From NCBI GenBank assembly GCA_964438205.1, contig CAYTJQ010000004.1, forward strand, positions 1 to 64,000: DNA of 64,000 bases, in the 5' to 3' direction. The stretch comes from Pseudohaliea sp964438205 (GTDB lineage Bacteria; Pseudomonadota; Gammaproteobacteria; Pseudomonadales; Halieaceae). Below the pieces are notes generated by a model. That model did not search any database. It was not told where the DNA came from and saw nothing but the letters and a program-made list of their open reading frames with translations. The translations under genes and the position numbers were made by a program. Of this stretch, positions 23,778 to 31,557 are shown one piece after another (positions within the stretch are counted from its first letter, which is position 1; each line of letters starts with the position of its first letter).

Positions 23778-25238
23778 CTACTTCTTCACCTGCATCTTGA
23801 TGGTCTTCTCCGTCGCCGGGCCGTAGGGCGGCAGCATGCCGCCGATCTTCGCCACGTTGAGCTTCGACTGGCGGTAGATGGCCTTGGCGTGGCTGAAGGT
23901 GCGGAAGCCCGCCTCGCCATGGTAGGCGCCCATGCCGGCGGGGCCGACGCCCCCGAAGGGCAGCTCCTCCTGCATGACGTGCATGATCACGTCGTTGATG
24001 CAGGCACCGCCGGAGGTCGTGCGGGTCAGCACCGCCTCCTCCTCGGCCGGGTCGGAGCCGAAGTAGTAGGCCGCGAGGGGCCGCGGCTGGCTATTCACGT
24101 AGGCAATGGTTTCCTCGAAGTCCCGGTAGGTGCGGATCGGCAGCAGCGGGCCGAAGATCTCCTCTTCCATGACCCTGCTGTCCTCCGGCGGCTGCGGGAT
24201 CAGCGTCGGCGGGAGCTTGCGGCTGCCGGCCTGGGCCTGGAAGTCCTCCTCGGCCGGGTTCAGCGGCACCACCCGCGCGCCGCGCTCGGCGAGCTCGTCG
24301 AGGTAGCCGGTGAGGCGCTGGTAATGCCGGTCGTTGACGATCGCAGTGTACTCGGGGTTGCCGAGGAGCTTCGGGTACATGCGCCTCACCGCGTCGGCGG
24401 CGGCGGTGATCACGTCCTCGAGCTTCTCTTCCGGCACCAGCAGGTAGTCCGGCGCGAGGCAGATCTGACCCGCATTCAGCGTCTTGCCGAGCATGACCCG
24501 CTCGAGGGCGACCTCGAGGTCCGCGCTGCGGGAGATGATCACCGGGGACTTGCCGCCGAGCTCCAGGGTCACGGGCACGAGGTTGCGCGCCGCGGCGGCC
24601 ATGATGTGCCGGGCGACCGAGGTGGCGCCGGTGAACAGCAGGTGGTCGAAGGGCAGGGCGGAGAAGGCCTGGCCCACCTCCGGCCCCCCGGTGAACAGGG
24701 CGACTTCCTTCGGGTCAAAGGCCTCGGCCACCATCTCCGCCATGACCTCGGAGGTTGCCGGGGTGAACTCCGACGGCTTGATCATCGCCCGGTTGCCGGC
24801 GGCGAGAATGCCCGCCAGCGGGCCGAAGGTGAGGTTCACCGGGAAGTTCCAGGGGGAAATCACGCCGACCACGCCCAGCGGCTGGTACTCGATGCGCGAG
24901 CGGCCGCCGAGGAGGTTCAGGGGGAAGTTGGTCGGGCGCTTCTCACCGCGCATCCACTGGCGCAGGTGTTTCTTCGCGTGCTTCAGGGGCTGCACCGACG
25001 CGGCCACGTCCGTGAGCAGGGTGACCTGCCGGGCGCGGCAGCTGAAGTCGCTGTCGAGGGCCTCGCAGAGCCGGTCCTGGTGCTTGAGGAGGGCGTCCAT
25101 GGCGCGGTCGATACGGTCGATGCGGGTCTCCGCGCTCACCGCGCCCTCGCGGAGGAAATCCTCGCGCTGGGCCTCGAGCGTTTCCTGCATGCGGCTCTCG
25201 GTGTCGCCGGCCTGGCTGACGGTCTGCGGTGCGTTCAT
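23778..25238 (-). CDS. calB: Coniferyl aldehyde dehydrogenase-like NAD(P)+ ALDH
   Basis: A 486-residue aldehyde dehydrogenase of the class-3/coniferyl-aldehyde group. The general base Glu is in VTLELGGKSPVII and the catalytic Cys in NAGQICLAPDYLLVP; FGPLLPIRTY and GSDPAEEEAV complete the fold. A C-terminal hydrophobic/basic tail (MQVKK) is short. The NAGQICLAPDY form is typical of CalB-type enzymes, but the real substrate may be fatty or aromatic aldehydes. Transcribed with glpQ and pyk. Confidence 0.85.
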   Translation of the reverse strand: MNAPQTVSQAGDTESRMQETLEAQREDFLREGAVSAETRIDRIDRAMDALLKHQDRLCEALDSDFSCRARQVTLLTDVAASVQPLKHAKKHLRQWMRGEKRPTNFPLNLLGGRSRIEYQPLGVVGVISPWNFPVNLTFGPLAGILAAGNRAMIKPSEFTPATSEVMAEMVAEAFDPKEVALFTGGPEVGQAFSALPFDHLLFTGATSVARHIMAAAARNLVPVTLELGGKSPVIISRSADLEVALERVMLGKTLNAGQICLAPDYLLVPEEKLEDVITAAADAVRRMYPKLLGNPEYTAIVNDRHYQRLTGYLDELAERGARVVPLNPAEEDFQAQAGSRKLPPTLIPQPPEDSRVMEEEIFGPLLPIRTYRDFEETIAYVNSQPRPLAAYYFGSDPAEEEAVLTRTTSGGACINDVIMHVMQEELPFGGVGPAGMGAYHGEAGFRTFSHAKAIYRQSKLNVAKIGGMLPPYGPATEKTIKMQVKK

Positions 25239-25317
25239 GGGGTGCTCCTCGCCGGGGGCGGTGGCTGTCGTTATGGTGGGTGGGCACCCCAGTATAGAGG
25301 GCGCAGGCCCAAATGCT

Positions 25318-25448
25318 AAGGATGNNNNNNNNNNNNNNNNNNNNNNNNNNNNNNNNNNNNNNNNNNNNNNNNNNNNNNNNNNNNNNNNNNNNNNNNNNNN
25401 NNNNNNNNNNNNNNNNNNNNNNNNAAGGATGCGGCTAAGGATGCGGCT
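25318..25448. repeat. 12-bp tandem repeat interrupted by assembly gap
   Basis: AAGGATGCGGCT is repeated at 25425-25436 and 25437-25448 right after the gap, and gctAAGGATG (25315-25324) stands right before it. The array therefore extends into the unread segment. The Ns at 25325-25424 number exactly 100, a placeholder. The 245 bp between calB (25238) and the next gene hold only this and no gene. Confidence 0.8.
25325..25424. other. Assembly gap (100 N)
   Basis: Exactly 100 unspecified bases, a conventional placeholder for unknown length, lying within the 12-bp repeat array. True distance between calB and the next gene is unknown. Confidence 0.98.
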
Positions 25449-25483
25449 TGCGCGGCACCCGCGGAGTTGCTAGAACACCGGCC

Positions 25484-25831
25484 ATGGCAAAGGAGCCCGC
25501 CAACCTCGACCCGCGCACGCCGTCGCCGCCCTTCGGCTACTCGCGCACCTGCCCCTACGACCGGGACAAGCAGGTGGAGATCGTGGCCGAGTTCCACGCG
25601 CACCGGATCCGCCCCGCGCGCATCGCCTACCGGGTCGGCATCGACATCGCCTTCATCGAGGCGCTGATCGCTGGCGAGGAGGAGGCCGATCGCTTTCCCG
25701 CCCTGGTGGCCCACTACCGCCGGCAGCGCTACCGCGACCGCCTGCGCGCCAGCGAGGCACAGCGGGGCTCGGCGCGCTACGAGCGCCAGCAGCGGGCGGC
25801 CCGGGAGTTCGAGGAGGAGACCGGGCTCTAG
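25484..25831 (+). CDS. Conserved-looking hypothetical protein, possible helix-turn-helix
   Basis: A 115-residue basic protein from ATG 25484. The middle (RPARIAYRVGIDIAFIEALIAGE) reads like a helix-turn-helix of the transposase/phage-regulator kind, followed by a strongly basic helix (HYRRQRYRDRLRASEAQRG). The N-terminus is proline-rich (NLDPRTPSPPFGYSR). No catalytic motif is visible and I do not recognise the family. Coding character is supported by high-GC codon bias and absence of a longer overlapping ORF. Confidence 0.6.
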   Translation: MAKEPANLDPRTPSPPFGYSRTCPYDRDKQVEIVAEFHAHRIRPARIAYRVGIDIAFIEALIAGEEEADRFPALVAHYRRQRYRDRLRASEAQRGSARYERQQRAAREFEEETGL

Positions 25832-25896
25832 CTGTGGTTAAATGGCGCCCTCGCCTGGCGCAGCGCCGGCCTGTCTTTGTAACCTGAAGTCCCGAT

Positions 25897-25926
25897 CACG
25901 GCCAATCCCAGGCACGACCAATCCCA
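25897..25926 (+). repeat. 14-bp direct repeat upstream of the S10 peptidase
   Basis: CACG(G/A)CCAATCCCA occurs at 25897-25910 and 25913-25926, period 16 bp, 22 bp before the peptidase ATG. It would lie in the 5' leader or promoter. Confidence 0.5.
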
Positions 25927-25947
25927 ATCATGAAAAAGAGGTAACCG

Positions 25948-27471
25948 ATGCTCCTGCAACGCACGATCCTCCCCCTGTTTCTCGCCGGCTGCCTGAGCGC
26001 CGGCGCACTCGCCGACACGCATGAGGCCGCCGCGGACGCGGCCGAGGCCGGGAAGGCGACTCCCGAACCGCTGCACTTCGAAAGTGACGGTTCGGTGCGC
26101 ATCGACGGCGAGACCATCGACTACACGGCCACCGCCGGTACGCTGGTCATGAAGAACGACGATGGCGACCCCATCGCCCACTTCGGCTACACCGCCTACG
26201 AGAAGAAGGGCGGTGACGCGTCGAAGCGGCCCATCCTCTTCGCCTACAACGGCGGGCCTGGCTCGGCCTCCATGTGGCTGCACATGGGTATCCTCGGGCC
26301 GCAGCGCACCGTGGTGGAGGACGTGAGTTTCAATACCACGGGGCCCTTCGAGCGTGTGAACAACGAGTTCAGCGTCCTCGACAAGGCCGACCTGGTCATG
26401 CTCGACCCGGTGGGCACGGGCTTCTCCCGCGCCGTCGGCGAGGCCAGGGGCGAGGATTTCTGGGGCGTGGACAACGACATCGAGTCCGTTGCCAACTTCA
26501 TCGCCCGCTACCTCTCGGAACACGGCCGCTGGGCCAGCCCGAAGTACCTCCTCGGCGAGAGCTACGGCGGCATCCGCTCCGGCGGCGTGGCCTACGAACT
26601 GCTCACCCAGCACAGCATCTCCCTCGATGGCGTGATCCTGGTCTCCCCCTACATGGACTTCATCGCGGGCAACAACGGCGCCGAGAACGACCTCGCCAAC
26701 GTGAATACCTTCACGACCTTCGCCGCCACGGCCTGGTACCACGAGGCCATCGAGGACCGGCCGGCGGATCTCCGCGCCTTCCTGGCCGAGGCCGAGGCCT
26801 TCGCCCACGAGATCTACGCCCCGGCACTCCTGAAGGGCAGCCGCGCCACGGCCGAGGAGCGTGCCGAGGTGCTCGCCGGCCTCGAGCGCTTCACGGGGAT
26901 CAGTGCGGACTACTGGGACCGTGCCAACCTGCGCATGGACGAGTCGCGCTTCGCCAAGGAAGTGCTGCGGGACCGGCGCAAGACCGTGGGTCGCATCGAC
27001 TCGCGCTTTGCCGGCGAGGCGATCAACCACATCGCCGAGACCTTCCGCTACGATCCCTTTTTCCCGGCGATCGGCCCGGCCTTCGTCGCCTCCTTCAACG
27101 ACTACTACCGCGAAGCCCTGGGCGTGAAGACGGACCGCAGCTACGTGACGTCGGCGGGCCTCTACCGCGACTGGGACTGGCGCCACGAGCAGCCCGGCGC
27201 CTCGGGCACGCAGCCGGTGTCGAACACCGCGGTGGACCTTGCCTACGCCATGGCCCAGAACCCGAACATGCGGGTGCTGGTACAGCAGGGCTACTACGAC
27301 CTCGCCACGCCCTACGGTGCCACCGAGTACGTCATCGCCCACATGGACCTGCCGGAAGCGGTGCGCAGGAACCTGGTGCTCAAGCATTATGAGGCCGGTC
27401 ACATGATGTATATCCACCCGGAGTCCATGGCCCGTTTCAAGGCGGACCTCGGGTCTTTCATCGACGGTTAG
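25948..27471 (+). CDS. Serine carboxypeptidase, S10 family, exported
   Basis: A 507-residue secreted alpha/beta-hydrolase-fold carboxypeptidase. Signal peptide ~22 residues (core LFLAGCLSAGALA). Oxyanion/substrate site NGGPGSASMW, nucleophile Ser in LLGESYGGIRSG, catalytic Asp in GYYDLATPYG and His in YEAGHMMYIHPES. It cleaves C-terminal residues from peptides in the periplasm. SD aaagaggtaacc before ATG 25948. Its 3' end overlaps the convergent tetR gene by 14 bp. Confidence 0.93.
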   Translation: MLLQRTILPLFLAGCLSAGALADTHEAAADAAEAGKATPEPLHFESDGSVRIDGETIDYTATAGTLVMKNDDGDPIAHFGYTAYEKKGGDASKRPILFAYNGGPGSASMWLHMGILGPQRTVVEDVSFNTTGPFERVNNEFSVLDKADLVMLDPVGTGFSRAVGEARGEDFWGVDNDIESVANFIARYLSEHGRWASPKYLLGESYGGIRSGGVAYELLTQHSISLDGVILVSPYMDFIAGNNGAENDLANVNTFTTFAATAWYHEAIEDRPADLRAFLAEAEAFAHEIYAPALLKGSRATAEERAEVLAGLERFTGISADYWDRANLRMDESRFAKEVLRDRRKTVGRIDSRFAGEAINHIAETFRYDPFFPAIGPAFVASFNDYYREALGVKTDRSYVTSAGLYRDWDWRHEQPGASGTQPVSNTAVDLAYAMAQNPNMRVLVQQGYYDLATPYGATEYVIAHMDLPEAVRRNLVLKHYEAGHMMYIHPESMARFKADLGSFIDG

Positions 27472-28138
27472 CGCAAACCTCGCGAAAACCTGCGGCCACG
27501 AAGGGGATCATGTGGTCGTAGGCGGCCTGCAGGTCTGCCGAGCGGCAGAGGCCGCCGGAGAGATTGTCGATACGCTTCGTCTGCGCCAGGGTCAGCGTCA
27601 GTGCCCCGGACAGGTTGTGGTAGCACCAGTACAGGTCCTCCCGGCGGGCGCCCGGGAGGGCTTTCGCCAGTGCGGCGATGAACTCCTGCACCAGCGCATC
27701 GAAGAGGTGTGACATCATCTTCGGCCCCCAGTAGGGGCTGTTGTTGATGTAGGCGATGAGCGCCAGGTAGTGCCGCCACCCCGCGTCGCCGGTCTCCTGG
27801 GCGAGTTCCAGGGGGCGCAGGAAGGCCTCGATGATCTGCTCGAGCGTCGGGCCCGCTTCGCCGGCTTCAGCGGCTTCGCGCTGGCAGCGGTGCAGGGCGT
27901 CCCGCCGCGCCTGGTTGAGAAAGGCGGCCCGGCGCTCGAACACCGCCTGGAACAGGTCCAGCTTCTTGCCGAAGTGGTAGCTCGCGAGCGCCACGTCCAC
28001 CCTCGCGCGCCGGGCGATCTGGCGCAGGGTCACGCCATCGTAACCGTGCAGCGCGAACAGTTCCTCGGCGGCGTCGAGGATGCGTTCTCGCCGCGTGCGG
28101 CTCGTATCGTCCATGGGCTTCTCGGTCGTCTCGGGCAT
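27458..28138 (-). CDS. TetR-family repressor, predicted regulator of the TTCAAC-N4-GTTGAA sites
   Basis: Up to 226 residues. N-terminal HTH: RERILDAAEELFALHGYDG, then LRQIARRARVDVALASYHFGKK with the TetR recognition helix, then an all-helical ligand domain (LYWCYHNLSGAL) resembling PsrA/TetR_C_30-type repressors that bind acyl-CoA-like ligands. Its own promoter holds the palindrome shared by the symporter and the TonB receptor, so autoregulation plus regulon control is inferred. The first ATG (28138) is inside the operator; ATG 28114 (MDDTSRTRR) with gagaag before it is a likely alternative start. Confidence 0.88.
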   Translation of the reverse strand: MPETTEKPMDDTSRTRRERILDAAEELFALHGYDGVTLRQIARRARVDVALASYHFGKKLDLFQAVFERRAAFLNQARRDALHRCQREAAEAGEAGPTLEQIIEAFLRPLELAQETGDAGWRHYLALIAYINNSPYWGPKMMSHLFDALVQEFIAALAKALPGARREDLYWCYHNLSGALTLTLAQTKRIDNLSGGLCRSADLQAAYDHMIPFVAAGFREVCANRR

Positions 28139-28173
28139 TCAACGATTGTTGAGTAGCGCGTGGCCCAGTGCAA
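28138..28173 (-). promoter_or_regulatory. tetR promoter with TetR operator over the -10
   Basis: On the minus strand TTGCAC (28173-28168), 17-bp spacer, AACAAT (28150-28145). The operator CTCAAC-AATC-GTTGAA (28153-28138) covers the -10 and the start. One half-site has one mismatch to GTTGAA. Repression by the product is inferred. Confidence 0.65.
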
Positions 28174-28184
28174 GAGGCCCTCCC

Positions 28185-28198
28185 TTGATTGGGATCAT
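28185..28198 (+). promoter_or_regulatory. FNR/ANR-like box upstream of the cytochrome operon
   Basis: TTGAT-TGGG-ATCAT matches the FNR consensus TTGAT-N4-ATCAA at 9 of 10 positions. A class II site would centre at -41.5 with a start near 28233, before the ATG at 28267. The -10 is weak (gaacat, 28221-28226), as in activator-dependent promoters. Confidence 0.5.
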
Positions 28199-28266
28199 GG
28201 CTGGCCCCGGGCCGGGGGAGGAACATGAAGGGCACAGTATCGACCCGCCCGAAAGGAGGGTTTGCA

Positions 28267-28968
28267 ATGGGATTTTTCCGGGACTCCCGCCGGCGCGCGG
28301 GCGCTTCGGTCACCGGTGCCTGCACGCTGCTGCTCGCTGCGTTTGCCTTCATCGCGCAGACCGCGGCGGAGCTGCCGACGCCGGAAGACGGCCACCGGCC
28401 GCTGCGCGGCAATCCGCTGACCGCCGCGCCGGATCCGGCGCCACCGGCGCCCTTCGACGGCTACATGAACGCCCCGGCCTTCGAGGTCGTGGCGCGCCAG
28501 GGGGAGCTGAAGTTCTACCCCTGTGCCGCGTGCCACGACCAGATGACGCCGAACCCCGAGCGGCGCAAGCTGTTTTCGCCCCACCCGGCGGCGCTGGACC
28601 ACGGTGACGGACGGTTCTGGTGCCTCGACTGCCACGCTGCCGGGGGCCGCAACGAACTGCACACGCTGGCCGGCGAGCCGGTGAGCTTCAACCGCTCGGA
28701 CCGGGTCTGCGCCCAGTGCCACTACACCCCGCATCGCGACTGGGTCTTCGGCGCCCACGGCAAGCGCGTGGCCGACTGGCAGGGGGAGCGGCGCATTTAC
28801 AGCTGCGCCCACTGCCACGACCCGCATGCGCCGGCCGTCCGCCCGCGGGCCCCGGAGCCACCGCCGCCCGTGCGCGCGGGCCTGTCCCGCCCGGCGCTCG
28901 ACGAAGGCGGCCATGCCGCGCCATGGCACGTTGCGAAGGAGGAGGACCATGAGCCAGAAGGACAGTGA
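28267..28968 (+). CDS. Periplasmic tetraheme c-type cytochrome
   Basis: A 233-residue exported cytochrome. Signal segment residues ~12-34, then four CxxCH heme sites at 86-90 (CAACH), 119-123 (CLDCH), 148-152 (CAQCH) and 180-184 (CAHCH), with several further His (H106, H112, H132, H156, H164, H187) able to act as distal ligands, so bis-His hemes are likely. A proline-rich, charged tail follows. SD aaggaggg before ATG 28267. It overlaps the Fe-S gene by 20 bp. Role inferred: electron relay between the Fe-S/NrfD module and an unidentified partner. Confidence 0.88.
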   Translation: MGFFRDSRRRAGASVTGACTLLLAAFAFIAQTAAELPTPEDGHRPLRGNPLTAAPDPAPPAPFDGYMNAPAFEVVARQGELKFYPCAACHDQMTPNPERRKLFSPHPAALDHGDGRFWCLDCHAAGGRNELHTLAGEPVSFNRSDRVCAQCHYTPHRDWVFGAHGKRVADWQGERRIYSCAHCHDPHAPAVRPRAPEPPPPVRAGLSRPALDEGGHAAPWHVAKEEDHEPEGQ

Positions 28969-29866
28969 ACCGGTAGACGCTGGCCGCCGGCGCTTTCTCG
29001 GCGCCGCCGGTGCGGCGGTCGCGAGTGGGACCGCCGCCGGCCCGGCCTGGGGAGGCAGCACCTTCCTCGACGCCATGGGCAGCTTCTTCCAGGACCACTA
29101 CCAGCGCATGAGCGACGAAGAGATCGCCGATGCGCTCGACCGCATCGAGCGCCGGGCCAAGCGTCGCTACGGCGTCGATATCAGCTGCCGGGACACGCCG
29201 CCGCAGGAGGGTGTGGTCTTCGGCTACGCGCTCAACATCAGCAAGTGCAAGGGCTACCGGGACTGCGTATCCGCCTGCGTGCGCGAGAACAACCTGGACC
29301 GCGGGTCGCAGATGCAGTACATCCGCGTGCTCGAGATGCCCGAAGGCACCCGGGAACTGGAGGCCGCCGAGCATTACTACGACCCCGCCACGGTGCCCGT
29401 GGACGGCCATTACTACCTGCCGGTGCAGTGCATGCAGTGCGACGACCCGCCCTGCGTGAAGGCCTGCCCGGTGGAGGCGACCTGGATGGAGCCGGACGGC
29501 ATCGTGGTGGTCGACTACGACTGGTGCATCGGCTGCCGCTACTGCATGACCGCCTGCCCCTACTGGGCACGGCACTTCAACTGGCGCGAACCGCAGATCC
29601 CGCCGGCGGAGATCAACCCGAACACGAACTACCTCGGCAATCGGCCGCGGCCGAAGGGCGTGGTGGAGAAATGCCATTTCTGCACCCAGCGGACCCGCGA
29701 GGGGCGCCAGCCGGCCTGCCAGGAGGCCTGCCCCACCGGGGCGCGCATTTTCGGCAACCTCCTGGATCCGAACAGCGAGATCCGCTACGTGCTCGCCAAC
29801 AAGCCGGTGTTCCGGCTGAAGGAAGAGCTCGGCACGGAGCCGAAGTTCTGGTATTTCACGGACTGA
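28949..29866 (+). CDS. Tat-exported four-cluster ferredoxin subunit (NrfC/HybA-like)
   Basis: A 305-residue ferredoxin-like subunit with a Tat signal (RRRFLG at 13-18). Cys sets: C100-C106-C110, C161-C164-C169-C173, C193-C196-C199-C203 and C242-C245-C257-C261. In the first set the second Cys is Tyr103 (C-K-G-Y-R-D-C), so one cluster has an altered ligand set, possibly a 3Fe-4S cluster. C80 is an extra cysteine. HybA/NrfC-like proteins connect a quinone-reactive NrfD/HybB membrane protein to periplasmic electron carriers. Confidence 0.9.
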   Translation: MSQKDSEPVDAGRRRFLGAAGAAVASGTAAGPAWGGSTFLDAMGSFFQDHYQRMSDEEIADALDRIERRAKRRYGVDISCRDTPPQEGVVFGYALNISKCKGYRDCVSACVRENNLDRGSQMQYIRVLEMPEGTRELEAAEHYYDPATVPVDGHYYLPVQCMQCDDPPCVKACPVEATWMEPDGIVVVDYDWCIGCRYCMTACPYWARHFNWREPQIPPAEINPNTNYLGNRPRPKGVVEKCHFCTQRTREGRQPACQEACPTGARIFGNLLDPNSEIRYVLANKPVFRLKEELGTEPKFWYFTD

Positions 29867-29876
29867 GGGGGTGAGC

Positions 29877-31112
29877 ATGTTCGCATTCATCCGCGATGCG
29901 CTGGGCGCCATGGCCGGCGGCGGCCGCAGCTACCGCCTCTGGGTCGCCTGCCTCGCCCTGCTGGTGCTGGCCGGCGCCGGCGCCTACGCGGTGCAGCTCC
30001 GCGAGGGGCTCATCGTCACGGGCATGAGCGACCAGGTGTCCTGGGGCTTCTACATCGCCAACTTCGCCTTCCTCGTCGGCATTGCGGCGGCGGCGGTGCT
30101 GCTGGTGATCCCGGCCTACGTGTTTCACCGCCAGGACATCAAGGCGGTGGTGCTCATCGGCGAGGGCCTGGCGGTGGCGGCAGTGCTCTCGGCCATGCTG
30201 TTCGTGGTGGTGGACCTCGGCCGGCCGGACCGCGCCCTGCACCTGCTGCCGTTCATCGGCCGCATGCACTGGCCCGAGTCGCTGCTGGCCTGGGACGTGG
30301 TGGTGCTCACGGGCTACCTGCTGCTGAATCTGGCCATCCCGTTCTACGTGCACTACTGCCACTACCGGGGCCGGGAGCCGCGCTTCGGTGCCTACTTCCC
30401 CTGGGTGGTGCTGGCCATGTTCTGGGCCATCTCCATTCACACGGTGACCGCCTTCCTGTTTTCGGCGAGCAGCGCGCGGCCGTTCTGGAGTGTGTCCCTC
30501 CTCGGGCCGCGCTTCATCGCCACGGCCTTTGTCTCGGGCCCGGCGCTGATCATCCTCGTGCTCCAGGCCGTGCGCCGCTTCACCCGCTACCCGGTAGCGG
30601 ACACGGTCATCGACACGCTGGCGCTGATCATGACCGTGGCGCTGCAGGTCTCGCTGTTCTTCGTCGGCGTCGAGCTGTTCACGGACTTCTACAACGAGGG
30701 CAGCCACGCCGCCTCGATCCGCTACCTCTACTTCGGCCTCGAGGGCGCGAACAGCCTGGTGCCCTGGGTCTGGTTCGCCCTGGCCCTGCTGCTGGTGGCG
30801 GTGGTGATCCTGTCCATCAACCCGCTGCGGCGGCAGCGGCGCCTGCTCAACGTCGCCTGCGTGCTGGCTTTCGTGGGCATCTGGATCGACAAGGGCATGG
30901 GCTTCGTGGTCCCCGGCTTCATCCCGACGCCCCTGGGCGAGGTCTTCGAGTACAGCCCCACGGCCGTGGAACTGGTGCTGGCGCTCGGCATCTGGGCCTT
31001 CGGCGCCCTGGTCTTCACGCTCCTGGCCCGCGCCAGCATCGCCATCGAACTCGGCGAGGTGCGGGCCGGCGCGCCGCAGCGCGCGGCCGCCGGGACCGTC
31101 GCTAGCGGTTGA
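29877..31112 (+). CDS. NrfD/HybB-family membrane subunit (quinone-reactive)
   Basis: A 411-residue inner-membrane protein with about ten hydrophobic segments. The N-terminal region (RLWVACLALLVLAGAGAYAV then SWGFYIANFAFLVGIAAAAV) and the first helices with the GLGRPDRA-like motif (VVDLGRPDRALHLLPFIGR) are the NrfD/PsrC signature near the quinone site. ATG 29877 with ggggg before it is preferred to GTG 29871. No molybdopterin catalytic gene is next to it, so the module probably feeds another enzyme. Confidence 0.92.
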   Translation: MFAFIRDALGAMAGGGRSYRLWVACLALLVLAGAGAYAVQLREGLIVTGMSDQVSWGFYIANFAFLVGIAAAAVLLVIPAYVFHRQDIKAVVLIGEGLAVAAVLSAMLFVVVDLGRPDRALHLLPFIGRMHWPESLLAWDVVVLTGYLLLNLAIPFYVHYCHYRGREPRFGAYFPWVVLAMFWAISIHTVTAFLFSASSARPFWSVSLLGPRFIATAFVSGPALIILVLQAVRRFTRYPVADTVIDTLALIMTVALQVSLFFVGVELFTDFYNEGSHAASIRYLYFGLEGANSLVPWVWFALALLLVAVVILSINPLRRQRRLLNVACVLAFVGIWIDKGMGFVVPGFIPTPLGEVFEYSPTAVELVLALGIWAFGALVFTLLARASIAIELGEVRAGAPQRAAAGTVASG

Positions 31113-31422
31113 GGATCCAGTCGATGACGCGGGCGAGCTCCGCGTCGTCGAGCTGCTCCTCGGTCGTCGGCATCATCATCGCCTCCCCCCAGACGCCCTG
31201 GCTGCCCTCGCGCACGCGCTGTGCCAGGAGCTCGGCGGCGCCCTCATCCCCGGCGTAGCGCTCGGCGATAGCCTGCCAGGAGGGGCCGAGCATGGCCTGC
31301 GATTCATGGTGGCACATACCGCAGCGGGCGGCATCGGCGAGGGCGGCCGGGTCTTCCCCGGCAGAGGCCAAGGCGGTGCCGGCGACGAAGGCGATGGCAA
31401 GCAGGTGGCGGGCGGTTCCCAT
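31102..31422 (-). CDS. Small monoheme cytochrome c
   Basis: A 106-residue exported class I cytochrome c. Signal peptide (HLLAIAFVAGTALASA), heme motif CGMCHH near residue 35 and the Met ligand probably in GEAMMMPT near the C-terminal helix, which ends VIDWILNR, as in c551/c552. ATG 31422 follows ggggagagacaatc. It converges on nrfD (11-bp overlap), so it may exchange electrons with the multiheme module, but is transcribed separately. A longer overlapping minus-strand frame (to 33072) is a shadow. Confidence 0.85.
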   Translation of the reverse strand: MGTARHLLAIAFVAGTALASAGEDPAALADAARCGMCHHESQAMLGPSWQAIAERYAGDEGAAELLAQRVREGSQGVWGEAMMMPTTEEQLDDAELARVIDWILNR

Positions 31423-31496
31423 GATTGTCTCTCCCCTTGGACTGTGCAGGTGCCCCAAAGATAGCATCGGACGCCCGCGTCCGCGTCCACCGGCCC

Positions 31497-31525
31497 TTGC
31501 AAATTCAACAACCGTTGAATACGCT
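31497..31525 (+). promoter_or_regulatory. Symporter promoter with TetR operator filling the spacer
   Basis: TTGCAA (31497-31502), 17-bp spacer attcaacaaccgttgaa, then TACGCT (31520-31525). The spacer is occupied exactly by the perfect palindrome TTCAAC-AACC-GTTGAA (31504-31519). Binding there would block RNA polymerase directly. Confidence 0.7.
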
Positions 31526-31557
31526 GCCGCGACGATAAGTACAAGGATCGGCGGCCC

